Below are positions 46,820-57,880 of a DNA stretch of 64,000 bases, piece after piece. The notes beneath the pieces were generated by a model, which did no database searches, was not told the DNA's origin, and saw nothing but the letters and a program-made list of their open reading frames with translations. A program made the translations under genes and the position numbers. Source of the stretch: Ancylostoma caninum (taxonomy: Eukaryota > Nematoda > Chromadorea > Rhabditida > Ancylostomatidae); contig JBAJFG010000611.1 of the NCBI GenBank assembly GCA_037903475.1, positions 1,674,001 through 1,738,000 on the forward strand. The letters are read 5' to 3'. Position 1 is the first letter of the stretch. Each line of letters starts with the position of its first letter.

Positions 46820-47450
46820 CGCACCGCAAAGCAACAGTAGGTTTGGATTGCTCTGAGATTAGTCAGGCGGATCCGCTTGTTTTGATGCCAGCCCCTACCA
46901 AAGGCGCTCCACAATTGGCTTGCACCTTTAATGCCAGCTGCCTGGGTGAAAAACGCCACTCAGCCACAGAACCACACCACGCCCCGTTTTTACTCACGAT
47001 GATATACACCCCCAATCCTTGAAGCAATCACCTGATGACCCCAGATCATATGTGCAAGCAATTGTAAAGTCCTTGCGCACAATCGGCTCCAAATGTGATC
47101 CCGCCGAAAATTACATAAATTGCTACTGCAAACAAAACCAAGTATTTCAACTTACAACAACTACGTATACGCTACCTCGAACCGTTAATAACGCAATAAT
47201 TGACATCAAAGGCAAGGACCACATTCCGACACTTCGCACAAGAGCAGTATGTTTGAATCATCCATACTATTTGAAGCCGCAATATATCGCCTACAGCAGC
47301 GCATATCTGATTTTACATGCAAAATTAGCTCTTCCAAAATCCGAGGCTGTTACAATTGCCAAAAGAAGCAGTTGCCAAACTTACATGCTATTCTAATATA
47401 CCCGAAGCAGTCGCTGAAGTATCATGCACAACACAGTTATTCCCCCTAAA
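46820..47450 (+). pseudogene. Possible env-like (phlebovirus G2-type) relic of a BEL/Pao retroelement
   Basis: A 125-codon open frame (47019-47396) contains ENYINCYCKQNQ; a second frame from 47249 contains FTCKISSSKIRGCYNCQ (GCYNC at 47345-47359). Nematode BEL/Pao elements can carry a glycoprotein gene related to phlebovirus Gc, where a CxC segment is followed about 80 residues later by a GCYSC motif. Both are present in the right order but in different frames, so the copy is broken. Similarity is limited to these motifs and other explanations remain open. Confidence 0.35.
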
Positions 47451-47515
47451 TGTTCCAAATATAGGAAGAAAAACGAAATCAGAGTAGCAGTCAATAAGGC
47501 AAGGATTCAAGAAAT

Positions 47516-47540
47516 TATATATATATATATATATATATTT
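47516..47540 (+). repeat. (AT)n microsatellite at the 3' end of the CR1-like LINE
   Basis: About 12 AT units, followed by TTTATTTATTACATGAATG. It abuts the LINE 3' UTR, so it may be the element's own tail. Confidence 0.85.
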
Positions 47541-47842
47541 ATTTATTACATGAATGAATCATGTGACAATACCACCTCATAAACAACATAAAAAACCAAT
47601 GAAAGGAAGAATTGAATCCGATCAAGGCGAAATGAAGAAAAAAATATGACACAGTTAATGCGAACAAAAAAAATTAAAACATGAATTTAACAGATACAAT
47701 AAAAAGAGATGTCGCCGTTGCTTTTGGTACTCTCAAGAAGGCAGGTGACTAAGCAGCTTTTTGAATGAATGAACACTAACAGGTAACGCACGTTTACTGC
47801 CAAGTTTTGCATATTCCGATCCCGCTCTATTGAAGAAAAAGT

Positions 47843-50567
47843 TTAATCTAATAGAATGTCTAGCCCTGGGATGACTGGTTTCAATGTCTGACCTCTAGTA
47901 TTTGATGACCGCAACGAGCAAAATACACTCAAAGGAAGGCTGCTTCTTCCAGTAATTATTTTATGAAACAGGATCAAATCAAATCTTTTCCTCCTTAAAG
48001 CCAGAGTGTCCAATGAAAAATTCAAGTTTCGTTCCAGAGAATTGGGAATCTCTGAATAGACAAACCCGAGCTGTCTAATCATCAACTTCCTTGTGAAACA
48101 GTTTTGAACTTTTTCAATTTTTTCAATAAGTTTTTTCTTATGAGGACTGAAAACTACAGTGCCATACTCTAATATTGGCCTTAGATAGGTTTTGTAAGCT
48201 TGAAGAAGCACCTGGACGTTGTTAGTTGTCAGTGATCTAAATAGTTTATGCAACATTGCATACGCCTTTCCTACAACTATGTCGCAGTGAGAAAAAGCTG
48301 TTCAAAGTCAAGCTTATTGGTTACATGAAATCCAAGATCCCGCATATGATCCACAACTTCAATGGCGACCCCATTCAGATGGTAAACGAACTCGGGAGAA
48401 CTGGCCCCAATTCTTAATACCTTGTGATCAGAGAGTGGAAGTTCCCAGATCTTGGACCACTCCGCTACCGTATCAATGCCCCGCTGTAATGTAAAACAAT
48501 CATTCGCGTCTGAAAGCTGTTTGTAGATCTTAATATCATCGGCAAATGCACAACAGTTGAGTCCCAGATTGGAGATTAAAGTGGGCAATTCAAAGGTGTA
48601 GACAATAAACAGTATTGGGGAAAGAACACCCCCTTGAGGCACCCCACATCGAGCTGCCCTGGGATGAGAAAGGAAGTCATTTACTCTTACGCAGAACTTA
48701 CGACCCTCAAGGAAAGCTCGAATCCAGGCAATTATGCGGGGATGCACCCCGATCAACCCCAATTTGTAGATCAACTTTGTATGAAGCACCCTATCGAAAG
48801 CTTTACAGAAGTCTAGATAGACAATGTCCACACTCTTACTCCAGTCTAGAGATGTAGTCCAGTCGTTCAACTCCTGGAGTACAGCCGTAACGGTGGATTT
48901 GCCTTTCTGAAATCCGTGTTGGTACTGAGAAATGATGGCATGTTTCTCCAAATGGTCTAGTAATCTTTTCTTTATTATTTTTTCAAATAACCTTGCAAAA
49001 ATTGAAGTTATGCTCACTGGTCTGTAATTGAAGAGAGACGTGTGTGGTGCTTTCTTTGGAATTGGAGTGACGTAAGAAATTTTCCATCTGGTAGGAACTT
49101 CAGTGCGCATAAAACTCAGATTAAATATATAAGCTAGGGGACCAGCAATAATTGGAGCTACCTCCTTTATGAACCCTAAAGGAATGCCATCCGGGGTAAC
49201 TGATCTGGATCTAGGCCATTTGGAAAGAAGTGTGTAAATTTCAGTTGCGTGGAACCAGACTGAGTCAGCCATCACTGGAAAGTTGTTATGGCAACTGCCC
49301 CTAGTTGATGCTGCACTAGTGCCCGTGGTCGTTGTCTCAGAAAAATGTTCCTGAAACACCCTTGCAAAGGCTTCAGCCTTGTCCTTATCAGATGTGAGCA
49401 CCTGCCCACACTCATCAGTTAGCGTACCCAGCCTGGAATTACCCTTGAGCCGCGAACTCATGAAGCTAAAGAATGTACTTTTACTTCTAGATTCCACGAC
49501 TTTCTTCTCTATAGATCTATTAAATTTCCAAAGCTTTTGCTCAAATTTCTTATTCATCTTTTTATAGGTGTCCCGATCCTGCGAATTTCTACTAGTAGAA
49601 GCTTTTTCCCAAGCGTCACTCCTTTTAATGTCGAGTTTGAGAAGGTAGGCGGGAAGATTTGTCTATTAGTTCCGACTCTGACCAAAGGTACATGTAAGCT
49701 TATACAGTGTCCCAATATAGCTAGCAGCATTTCATACTTTTCGTCTACCGTATTAACGGTATTTAGAGAACCACACCAATCTATTTGCGAAAGATAGTTC
49801 GTGATAGCCTTGTAATCAGCAGCCCTAAAGTTGAATTTGTTGACAAAATGCTCTCCTTCACAGGGCAATCGTAACACAAACGAAACACATGAGTGGTCGC
49901 TCGTTCCTATAGGAGGCTGCACCTCTAGCCCATATATTAGTTCAGGATTGTTGCACAATACCAAGTCCAGGATATTGTCCCCTAAAGTAGGCTTATCAAC
50001 GAATTGGGAGAGTGCGTAGGTTGTACATAGTTCAAGGAACTGTTTAGAACCGTTCAGATTAATCTTCACACTCGGAGTAGGCAGCCATTGAATGTTAGGA
50101 AAATTAAAGTCGCCTACTACAATACATTGTTTATTACAAGAAATAATGTCGCTTACAGCTTTGCACATCTGCTCTGTCATCACATTCGCACAAGTAGGCG
50201 CCCGATACACAACGACAAGCCTTAAGGACGTTTTTGGAAAAGAGCAGTCGCAGCATAAAATCTCATACGCATCCCGTACGGACTCCTTGAATACCAATCG
50301 TGGAAGAAGTTTTTGTTTGATAAGCAACGCAGCCCCGCCTCCTTTTTTGCGGAGACGATCGCAGCGAAAGCTACTGTATTGGGTCAGATTGAAGCCCAAT
50401 AGTGAATTGAGATCGATACTCTGTTTTAGCCAAGTTTCGGAAAGGGCTAGAATCCCAAGATTATGCCGTTTCGAAAGAAAACCTAAAGAGCTTGCATTCT
50501 TGACGACTGAGCGTACGTTGGCGACAAAAAATGAAACGAAGTCACCCGCATCCCGGAGAGTGCTCAA
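47843..50567 (-). pseudogene. LINE ORF2: APE endonuclease plus reverse transcriptase, two frameshifts
   Basis: The N-terminal endonuclease (50567-49650) shows VANVRS, LSETWL, VVYRAPT, VVGDFNFPNIQW, LDLVLC and GTSDHS, which are the APE catalytic blocks. RT (to 48277) shows NYRPVSITS, YLDFCKAFDRV (motif A), GVPQGGVLSPILF (B) and FADDIKIYK (C). The C-terminal domain (48256-47843) has TYLRPILEYGTVVFSP. The endonuclease frame leaves the RT frame near 49649-49653, where one base appears missing in a C/G run, and the RT frame ends at an A5 run (48292-48296) that appears one base short. Everything else is open, so the copy died recently or the two sites are assembly errors. The TTG-containing start overlaps the ORF1 stop. 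Confidence 0.85.
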
Positions 50568-51842
50568 GAGTTTGGCGCAGCAATACTTGCGGCAAGAGAA
50601 GAGTTCTGGCTACTGACAATCTCCAAATCCGGAGGTACGGCACTCGAATGAGAAGCAACAGCACTAGAAGGTGTAATACGACGCGCTTCACGCTCAGCTC
50701 TGAGCTTATCCCTCTCCAATTTGGGAAGGGACGCTCTGAGAAAAATCCCATGAACTTTTAAAAACTTTAGGCGTGGAGCGCGCCTTAACATCATTTTCAC
50801 AAATACAGACGCAGGCAACACCAATTTCACTAAACGAGCGCGATTAATCGCAACTCGACCAAGACGGTATACTGCTACAATGGAGCAATCAATACCTAGG
50901 AAATCCATTACCTCTCTTATACAATTATAGTCTTGATACACACTCAGAGAAGCCTGCTCTGCCCTACTTTCAGGAAGACCCGCCACGATAATTGAGCGGC
51001 TACGTTCTACTTTATCATAAGATCTAATACCCCTACGGACCCAAGCGGACTAGTACTGCTCATCGGCTGAAAAGCAGAAGTAGTTTGAGAAGTTGGCATT
51101 GGACTGTTTGGACGCAACGTAGCAGATTTCAAAGAAGCAAATTCTGACTTAAAGGCAGCAAGAGCCGAAATCCTCGACTTCGAGCTGAGGTACGGGTAGT
51201 GAAGTACAGACTGAGCACCTCATAAATAAGAAAAGAACACAGACAATGATGGCTTACCTGCAGAGAAAATGGAACATTCGTCGCGAACACGCCTGGCCGT
51301 GTTCGCGCGCGGACGAGTTTTTCCCGGCCCCAAAAGCCATTGTGGCGCCTGGTTTGGTGCATGTGGTCACTGCTCCTGTGAATTCAACGCATTTCGTAGT
51401 CCTTTTGCGCCAAAACCACGCGCTGCAATGGCTTTTGGGGCCGGGGAAAACTCGTCCGCACGCGAACACGGCCTGGCGTGTTCGCGACAGCAGTTCCATT
51501 TTCTCTGCAGGTAAGCCATCATTGTCTGTGTTTGTTTCACATTTATGATGTGCTGACTCTGTACTTCACCACTGGCACCTCAGCTCGGAGTCGAGGATTT
51601 CGGCTCTTGCTGCCTGTAAGTAACATCACCTCATTGTGCAAGTCTCGATAGTTGTCTACCATGGCAGAAAGCCTCTTTCGGTCCTCCAACAAAAGGGAGA
51701 TCACCGACCCCACATGAGTGGGCAGCGAGTCATCATCCACTAGCATTGATGCCCGTTGATCTAAATCCATATGCTGCGGAGACGTACTGATGACACGGCC
51801 TCTTCTTGGGGTTCCTTCTATCCTGAATAGACGAGGGAGCAA
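50564..51842 (-). pseudogene. LINE ORF1, interrupted
   Basis: Two parts of the nucleic-acid-binding ORF1 are visible. The N-terminal part (51842 to about 51615) has DLDQRASMLVDDDSL, then VISLLLEDRKRLSAMVDNYR, a likely coiled coil. The C-terminal part (about 51153-50564) has SIIVAGLPESRAEQ, FLGIDCSIVAVYRLGR and LVKLVLPASVFVKMM, like the RRM-type C-terminus of LINE ORF1 proteins. Between them lies the foldback 51154-51614. A further frameshift lies near 51010-51040. The stop at 50564 overlaps the beginning of the ORF2 frame. Confidence 0.75.
51154..51614. mobile_element. 461-bp foldback (MITE-like) element inserted in LINE ORF1
   Basis: It starts GGCAGCAAGAGCCGAAATCC and ends with the exact complement. 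The arms pair over about 190 bp (51154-51345 with 51425-51614), including matching GATGGCTTACCTGCAGAG / CTCTGCAGGTAAGCCATC and CCCCAAAAGCCATTG / CAATGGCTTTTGGGG. A single-stranded loop of about 80 bp remains. ORF1 coding sequence resumes on each side. No clear target duplication (flanks ACTTAAA and TGTAAGT). Confidence 0.9.
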
Positions 51843-52308
51843 CGGGAGTTGACATCATGAGACAGATAAGTGTTGACCCAGTCGATTATGACCAACACAA
51901 TAGACAGATCGATTGGGCTCTTGCGATCGCGAACAATGAAACTACCTCTCAAGGTGGCAAATCCAGAGAATTTCACACCTTGCCACGATAGTGCTGTTGC
52001 AGGCGTCCACAGGCAACTGAACGGCAACAGTAGGACGTGTCAGACGCAGTAAATAGTATCGCAGACGAGTAGGTACAGATTTAGTCAAGGGCCGTGGGCA
52101 GAGGAATCGGGCGCGCCGCCGCTCGGCACAAGGCTCGGGCAGCGATCTGCTCCGTTACATGCGGCACTAGTACAACCATATTCGAACTGCAAGGTTCATT
52201 AGATTATGTCAATGGTTTACAACCAATTATACAATACTTGAAATTGTGGATAAAACATAGTATATGAAACACTTCAACTCGAACTTCCAGATTTCAGTCT
52301 TCTTCTCC

Positions 52309-55296
52309 TTAACGTTTTTCCCGTTTCGCAGCGGGGTCCGCTTTGCTGATCTTTTGACGCCAGAGTGCTCTGTCGTGCGCTTGGTCGGGATGGATCCCAG
52401 CCGTCTTGAGGTCACCGTGTACGGTGTCAAGCCATCGTTGCTTTGGTCGTCCTTTAGGCCGCTTTCCTGGTACCTCTACGTCGAAGCCAATCCTACAGAC
52501 TTTGTCGCCATCAGCGCGAAGAACGTGACCAAACCATCGCAGACGCGCCTCACGGAGCTTGTCTGCTATCGCAGCTACCCCAAATCGCTGTCGTATGTCC
52601 TGGTTGCATATGCGATCTAGCTGCCTAAAGCCACCCATCCACCGCAGCATCCTCATCTCAGTGACACTGATTCGGCGTTCCATTTCCTTAGTGGCGGGCC
52701 AGCACTCGGCACCATACAGCGCGACAGGACGTACCACGGTACGGTAGATCTTCGACTTGAGCCGGTCTGGTATGTCCTTGTCGCACAGCACACCAGTCAG
52801 CGAGCGCCACTTCAACCACGCAGCGGCGACGCGTGCGGTGATCTCATGGACGAGGCTGCCGTCTGATGAAACCACTGAGCCGAGGTATTTGAACGTAGCG
52901 GCTCGCGGAAGATCCGTGCCATTAACTTTGATAGTGCCAGACTCGTGCTCGTCGGTGGTCAAATACTCGGTCTTCTTAACGTTGAGGCGGAGGCCGAACC
53001 GTGCCAGCTGGTCACTCCACGCTTGCGTCTGTCGTTCAAGTTCACCCTTGTCTTCGGATGCAAGCATTACGTCATCCGCGTACAGCAGCGTCCACGGCGC
53101 TGGTCTGTGAAGCTCCTTTGTGATGGCATCCATGACTACGATGAAAAGAAGCGGGGAAAGGGCTGAGCCTTGGTGTACGCCCACGGTTATGGGGAACTCC
53201 GTCGATGTACCCGCGGCCGCCTGCACTTTACTCCTGTGATCGGCGTAAAGAATCCGCACCCATTCGATCAGCTCTTCGGGAATGCCGTGAAGCCGCAGAG
53301 CATACCAAATGACTTCGTGGGGGACGCGGTCAAAGGCCTTCTCCAGATCTAGGAAAGCTAGGTGCAATGGTCTTTTCTTTTCACGATGCTTTTCGATCAG
53401 GAGACGGGCGGCGTGGATGGCATCGGTAGTGCCGCATCCGGATACAAAGCCGCATTGGTTGGGAGATAGCTGGACGATTTCGCGAATCCGGCGATCAATG
53501 ATGCGTTCGAAGATCTTCATGGTATGCGACAAAAGACGGATTGGTCGATAGTTCGCGCAGTCAGCGGGGCTACCCTTGCCCTTCCAGATTGGGATGGTAG
53601 TGCTTCGCTGCCAGTCCACGGGCACCTTCTTCTCCGCTATGACTAGATTAAAAAATTTCGTTAACCAATCAGCGGAGTTCCAGCACTGCGACTTCCACAA
53701 TTCTGCTGCCATATCATCTGGACCAGTCGCTTTGCCTGGCTTCATTCGCTTCAGTGCATACATGGTCTCTTCGATGGTGATTGGCTGCACTGGTCCGGAG
53801 GTGGGCGGAACTTCTGGGACGGATGGATGGGCAAATTCTTCCGTCGAGACCTTCTCAAAATAATCCTTCCATCGTTGCATCACCTTCTTGTGATCCATCA
53901 GGAGGTGGCCTTGCTCGTCGTTGACGCCGTGAAACTTCTCGACGTCGTCTGCTTGGCGCTGACGCGATTTCGCGAGTCGGTAGATGAAGCGCTCACCGTC
54001 CCTCGAGTCTAACTTCTTACAGACTTCATCGTAATGAGCCGCCTTCGCTGCGGCTACAGCCTTCTTAGCAGCCCTTTTCGCTTCGCGGTAACTCCTCCAG
54101 TTGTCTGTCGTTTTATTGTCAAGGAAGGAGTGGTAGAGCCGCTTCTTTTCGCGAACTTTCGCCCTCACTTCCTCTGTCCAAAGCCAAGTCTTCCTGTCAA
54201 TCTTCCGTCGATCAGGCCTGGTCGTGCCGAGTTCGGAGCGAGCAGTTGCGAGGACAGCATCAGTTACCTTTTGCCATGTTTCGTCGACGTTCGTGATGGG
54301 TGGCAACTGAATGTGAGAGATGACTGCTATTTCTTTCTCTCTTAATCTCCACCACTTGATTCGAGCCGGCCCACATCGTTCGACGCGCTTCTTGTTTGGC
54401 GGCGCGATTTTCATTGTGCAGATTAGCGGCCGGTGTTGCGACGCGACCGTCTCATACGGTACGACTTTTGCATCCGTGACGAGCTTCTGGTCTTGATACC
54501 TCACAAGCACGTAGTCGATCTGTGTCGTGTTGCTGCCGCTGTAGAAGGAGACGAGGTGGGATGGTCGCTTCCGAAATCTCGTGTTCGTTATAACAAGGTT
54601 ATGAGACTCGGCGTAATCGAGGATGCGCTCGCCATCCTCGTTACGCACCCCGTACCCGATGCCGCCGTGGCATCTGTAGCCGTCCTTCGTCGATCCTACG
54701 TGCCCATTCAAGTCCCCTCCAATAATGACCGTATCCTGTGGTGGTACTGCAGCGGTCTTCTCATCAATCAGCGCCCAGAAGTCGTCTTTGGCTCGGTCTG
54801 AACATCCGGTCTGTGGGGCGTATGCCGAGAAAAAATGGATGCGCCTTTCCAACGTGACGACAACAATCTTCATAAGACGGTCGTCAAAACGCTCCACGCC
54901 TGCTATGGAATCCCTGAACCGTTCGGAGACAATGATGCCGACACCATTTCTTGTACCTGGGCTACCATTGTAGACGATTTTGAATCCGCACCCGATGTCC
55001 TTGGATTTGCTGCCAGACCACCTCGTCTCCTGCACCGCACACAAGTCGATTCGACGGCGCTGCAGTGCTGCTGCCAGTTCAAATGAACGGCCTGTCAACG
55101 TGCCGACGTTCAAAGTAGCAATACGCGTCTTGGCCACGTTGTTATCCTTAACGACTCGCCTGCTTGCCCCCCGATGCCGCCGTTCGCGAAGCATCGGGGA
55201 CCCTCGCATATTATTGTCCACACTCACCGGGCCCCGCGAGTGGGCGTCGATTCCCGCGTACGCCGTAGCCTTCTTCTTGAATCCATTTGACGTCAT
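52309..55296 (-). CDS. RTE retrotransposon polyprotein: endonuclease and reverse transcriptase, intact
   Basis: The protein has 995 residues and a true ATG at 55296. The endonuclease in the first third has IATLNVGTLTG, VQETRW (catalytic Glu), FFSAYAPQTG, GGDLNGHVGS (catalytic Asp/Asn), TQIDYVLVR and ASQHRPL (catalytic His). RT follows with NYRPIRLLSHTMKIFERI, AFLDLEKAFDRVPHE (motif A), GVHQGSALSPLLF (B) and LLYADDVML (C, YADD). The C-terminus has ALYGAECWPATK, MRMLRWMGG, RLRWFGHVLR and RPKGRPKQRW, the conserved RTE/BovB tail. No stops or frameshifts occur, and all catalytic residues are present. The protein could copy itself and, in trans, mobilise SINEs. The GC content is higher than the surroundings. 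Confidence 0.95.
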   Translation of the reverse strand: MTSNGFKKKATAYAGIDAHSRGPVSVDNNMRGSPMLRERRHRGASRRVVKDNNVAKTRIATLNVGTLTGRSFELAAALQRRRIDLCAVQETRWSGSKSKDIGCGFKIVYNGSPGTRNGVGIIVSERFRDSIAGVERFDDRLMKIVVVTLERRIHFFSAYAPQTGCSDRAKDDFWALIDEKTAAVPPQDTVIIGGDLNGHVGSTKDGYRCHGGIGYGVRNEDGERILDYAESHNLVITNTRFRKRPSHLVSFYSGSNTTQIDYVLVRYQDQKLVTDAKVVPYETVASQHRPLICTMKIAPPNKKRVERCGPARIKWWRLREKEIAVISHIQLPPITNVDETWQKVTDAVLATARSELGTTRPDRRKIDRKTWLWTEEVRAKVREKKRLYHSFLDNKTTDNWRSYREAKRAAKKAVAAAKAAHYDEVCKKLDSRDGERFIYRLAKSRQRQADDVEKFHGVNDEQGHLLMDHKKVMQRWKDYFEKVSTEEFAHPSVPEVPPTSGPVQPITIEETMYALKRMKPGKATGPDDMAAELWKSQCWNSADWLTKFFNLVIAEKKVPVDWQRSTTIPIWKGKGSPADCANYRPIRLLSHTMKIFERIIDRRIREIVQLSPNQCGFVSGCGTTDAIHAARLLIEKHREKKRPLHLAFLDLEKAFDRVPHEVIWYALRLHGIPEELIEWVRILYADHRSKVQAAAGTSTEFPITVGVHQGSALSPLLFIVVMDAITKELHRPAPWTLLYADDVMLASEDKGELERQTQAWSDQLARFGLRLNVKKTEYLTTDEHESGTIKVNGTDLPRAATFKYLGSVVSSDGSLVHEITARVAAAWLKWRSLTGVLCDKDIPDRLKSKIYRTVVRPVALYGAECWPATKEMERRISVTEMRMLRWMGGFRQLDRICNQDIRQRFGVAAIADKLREARLRWFGHVLRADGDKVCRIGFDVEVPGKRPKGRPKQRWLDTVHGDLKTAGIHPDQAHDRALWRQKISKADPAAKREKR

Positions 55297-55731
55297 GATC
55301 CATTAGATGTGACGTGGGGTGTTCGTCAGCCGGCCTGTCACTACGGCCTGTCGCCGGCATTCGAATGACGAGGAGAAGGATTCCCCCGTGGACAAGGGAC
55401 TTATTTGTTAGAGGCAGCCCCTACTCGCCTCTCATGCGCTTCCCAGTCGTTAGAATGCGAGCTTTTGGCCAATTCCGAACTGCAGGATACAGCCCACACA
55501 AAGCATTTGCACACACCCACGCGCGTGAGTGCTTGTTCACACTCATACGCCGGCCGTATGAATCGAATCCAGCACTGTCGAACTAAGGATTCCATCCCCT
55601 AGATCTACCCGCGTCGCAGGGCAAGCGCATGGCTGCTTTTGGTCTGCGGTAAACCCCCTATCCGCCACCCGGGGTCGCGCCACGTAGCCTCGCAGCAAAT
55701 CGGCTGGGATCCCTCGTAGGAGGGAGATCCG
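55297..55731 (-). promoter_or_regulatory. RTE 5' UTR with 5'-terminal hairpin
   Basis: The first bases on the minus strand form GGAT-CT-CCCTC / GAGGG-ATCC around a 4-nt loop. The whole leader is alignable to 62430-62823, next to a different RTE. Shared blocks include GGATCCCAGCCG, GTGGCGGATAGGGGG, CGGGTRGAT and ACTTATTTGTT. Conservation between different families suggests an internal promoter or RNA structure. Confidence 0.6.
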
Positions 55732-56188
55732 TGGATTTCAGTCATTTCTTCGAAATATGCAAAGAAGCTATTCTTTACAATGCAAGCATAACATTCCCCT
55801 TGTCGAATCAACCATCCTGATGGCGACTTATCTTCACAAACAATCTTTACCATCTAACAACAATAAACAGAGATGTATAAGAAAGCAGTTTGACTTCCTA
55901 AACACATTCCCACAACTAGGGCTCATTCTTCTGCCATTTTTCATTCTTAAATTCATTTTACGAAGAGTTTTACACGCTATCATTAATCTATGCCGTATTC
56001 TATCCCACAAGTTCCATATTTTTCTTACGAGCTAACCAGATTCCCTTTTTCTGCACACAATATTCCTCCAGCCATACAGAAACTAATTCACGAAAAAAAC
56101 CTAATCCTCAATTCTTACCAATTCTCTCCTGTTGCATATAGCATCTACACGACATTTTCCTCACATCGATAATATTTGTCTTCCAGAT

Positions 56189-56395
56189 ATGTCCGATAGT
56201 GGTTCAGCCGATGGTTCCAATTCCTTCGACTTGGATTTGGATGTGATGTATATGATGCATTGCATCGACCGCCTCTATAACATTCTGGACGACATCGTGC
56301 ACCGTCTGGGGAACATCCAAGAGCTCCTTCATCGACACCTCATGGACCACAACAGCGACGATGAACATCACCAGCACGCAAGCAATAATGAGTAG
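56189..56395 (+). CDS. Small acidic coiled-coil-like ORF, possible gag N-terminus
   Basis: 68 aa, ATG two bases after a TTCCAG acceptor. The sequence is SDSGSADGSNSFDLDLD, a helical heptad-like block (CIDRLYNILDDIVHRLGNIQ), then a His/Asp-rich tail (HNSDDEHHQHAS). It resembles N-termini of retroelement gag proteins in character, not in identifiable sequence. It lies 4.3 kb upstream of a zinc-knuckle fragment at 60.7-60.95 kb and could be its first exon; that link is speculative. Confidence 0.35.
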   Translation: MSDSGSADGSNSFDLDLDVMYMMHCIDRLYNILDDIVHRLGNIQELLHRHLMDHNSDDEHHQHASNNE

Positions 56396-57219
56396 AGTGC
56401 TTCGAATAACAGTATATTAGCAAGAACTAGAAAAACTGGTTGAACTATCCTCCAATCTCGACCTCAACTTGGTGTTGAGCGACACCGGAGATCGATATAA
56501 CCTCCTTTGTTTTCTTGACAAACGTCTCGGTTACGTCGCCTCCTTCAGAATATGAACGGGTTTGACAATTCCCATACTCTTCGAAACCAAATATACTGAC
56601 AAATCAAGCCGAACGCTCACTTTCAATCAGAGGAAAACAGCAAATCCGTTGATAAAGCACGTCTAGGATCAAGGTGACAACGATCGAAATATGATGATAG
56701 TTCATTCATGATTGCATGGCACTAGTTTCACGAATAATTTCAGGTCATCTGGCCTGTATACAAGAAGCTTCTATTGTAATAGATCATATCTTCAATATTA
56801 TTGACCAACAGTAAATACTTAGTCCACGGAAATTAACAACAACAGTTTTAAGGATCACCAAAATAAACTCTAATGAGAAAGAAAACACCGACACTCAGAA
56901 ACGGGTGTGATACGATCTTTCCCATGGCTCATTATCGAACAGAACGAAATCTCGTTCTATTGGAAATATGCATTATAGAACCATATCTCACCATTCCCAT
57001 GCTACCTACTTGAGAAAACGCCTCCGAGTAACAACAAAGTTAAAGATCACCACTATTCCATCAGTAACCAAGAACATGCAAGACATATAAAATCTAACTG
57101 AATCGTTTCTCGCTCCATTCACGCGACAATATCACCTTCTCCTCCCCTTACAAGTCACTATTATTCGCAATAATCATTAAAACAGAATAGAGAGCACAAA
57201 ATGCTGTTACTTCATTACA

Positions 57220-57530
57220 GATAATGTCCTCCCGCAGTCTCACCAAGACGAGTGCCAACAGAAAGAATTCAAGAAGGATCATAGTGAAGAACAGCAGAAA
57301 TCAAGCAAGAGCACAGTGAGGAACAGCCTGTACCAATACACCAGTCATCACCACGTCAGTATGGAACAAATGACGAGGAAACAGACCTGCACTCCACACT
57401 TCGACGGGTGGAGGCGAAAATGGAAACCATCAATGAAAACACCGCACATTCGCTACAGCATGGTGAATTGTTCATTTTCTGTACCCCCTCCCCCCTTCTT
57501 CTCCCCCGAGAAAAAAAGATCACTATTGTA
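57220..57530 (+). other. Possible gag-like or transposon coding remnant
   Basis: After a CATTACAG acceptor several frames stay open; one reads TNDEETDLHSTLRRVEAKME, a coiled-coil-like segment, with a C-rich stretch after it. Similarity is not specific. It may be part of the same retroelement as 56189-56395 and 60693-60950. Confidence 0.2.
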
Positions 57531-57880
57531 AGCTTGCTTACACATAAAAACGCAAATATTCTACTTCTGACAAGAGTGAGCATGAACAGGAAAAAACTAA
57601 AACAAAGTTAATCATTTTGAACTAACAACCTTTTAACTTCATAAAAAAATAGCGAAACATCTAATTCGACCAATACCTTCCTCCAGTAATGACTCACGCA
57701 ATCAATATCGCATTTCTGAGGCGCGATCAAGCGTCCGATGGGAATTTCCCATGAGGGGGGTCGTATGGGAGGGGGCTGGGAAAGCTGGGAAAGAGGGCGG
57801 GGTCGTATTGGAGAGGTGTAGGTGGGGTACGTAGAGGGGTGGCTTGACCATTGAATGTAATTTCACGATTTTTCTATGAC

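Larger units (their letters stand above)
47541..52080 (-). mobile_element. CR1/Jockey-like LINE, near full length but inactivated
   Basis: Read on the minus strand, a 5' region (about 52080-51845), ORF1 (51842-50564, interrupted), ORF2 with endonuclease and RT (50567-47843) and a 3' UTR of about 300 bp are all present and in order. ORF2 is broken by two apparent one-base deletions. A 461-bp foldback sits inside ORF1. The 5' limit is approximate; GC-rich sequence at 52085-52170 may belong to the element. Confidence 0.85.
52240..55731 (-). mobile_element. RTE-type LINE, apparently full length
   Basis: One 995-codon ORF is preceded by a 5' UTR of about 435 bp ending at GGATCTCCCTCC (minus strand start about 55731) and followed by a short 3' region. 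Single-ORF structure with APE endonuclease and RT and a short 3' UTR is typical of RTE elements. It lies directly upstream of the CR1-like LINE, in the same orientation. The 3' limit is approximate; I saw no target duplication. Confidence 0.85.

Noticed and set aside
49554..49557. An ATGA overlap read as separate endonuclease and RT genes
   Set aside because: Sequence in the third frame upstream continues the RT protein, so the overlap is a by-product of a one-base frameshift in a single ORF2.
52227..55595. Many plus-strand open frames opposite the RTE ORF
   Set aside because: They are antisense shadows of the 995-codon ORF in GC-rich sequence.
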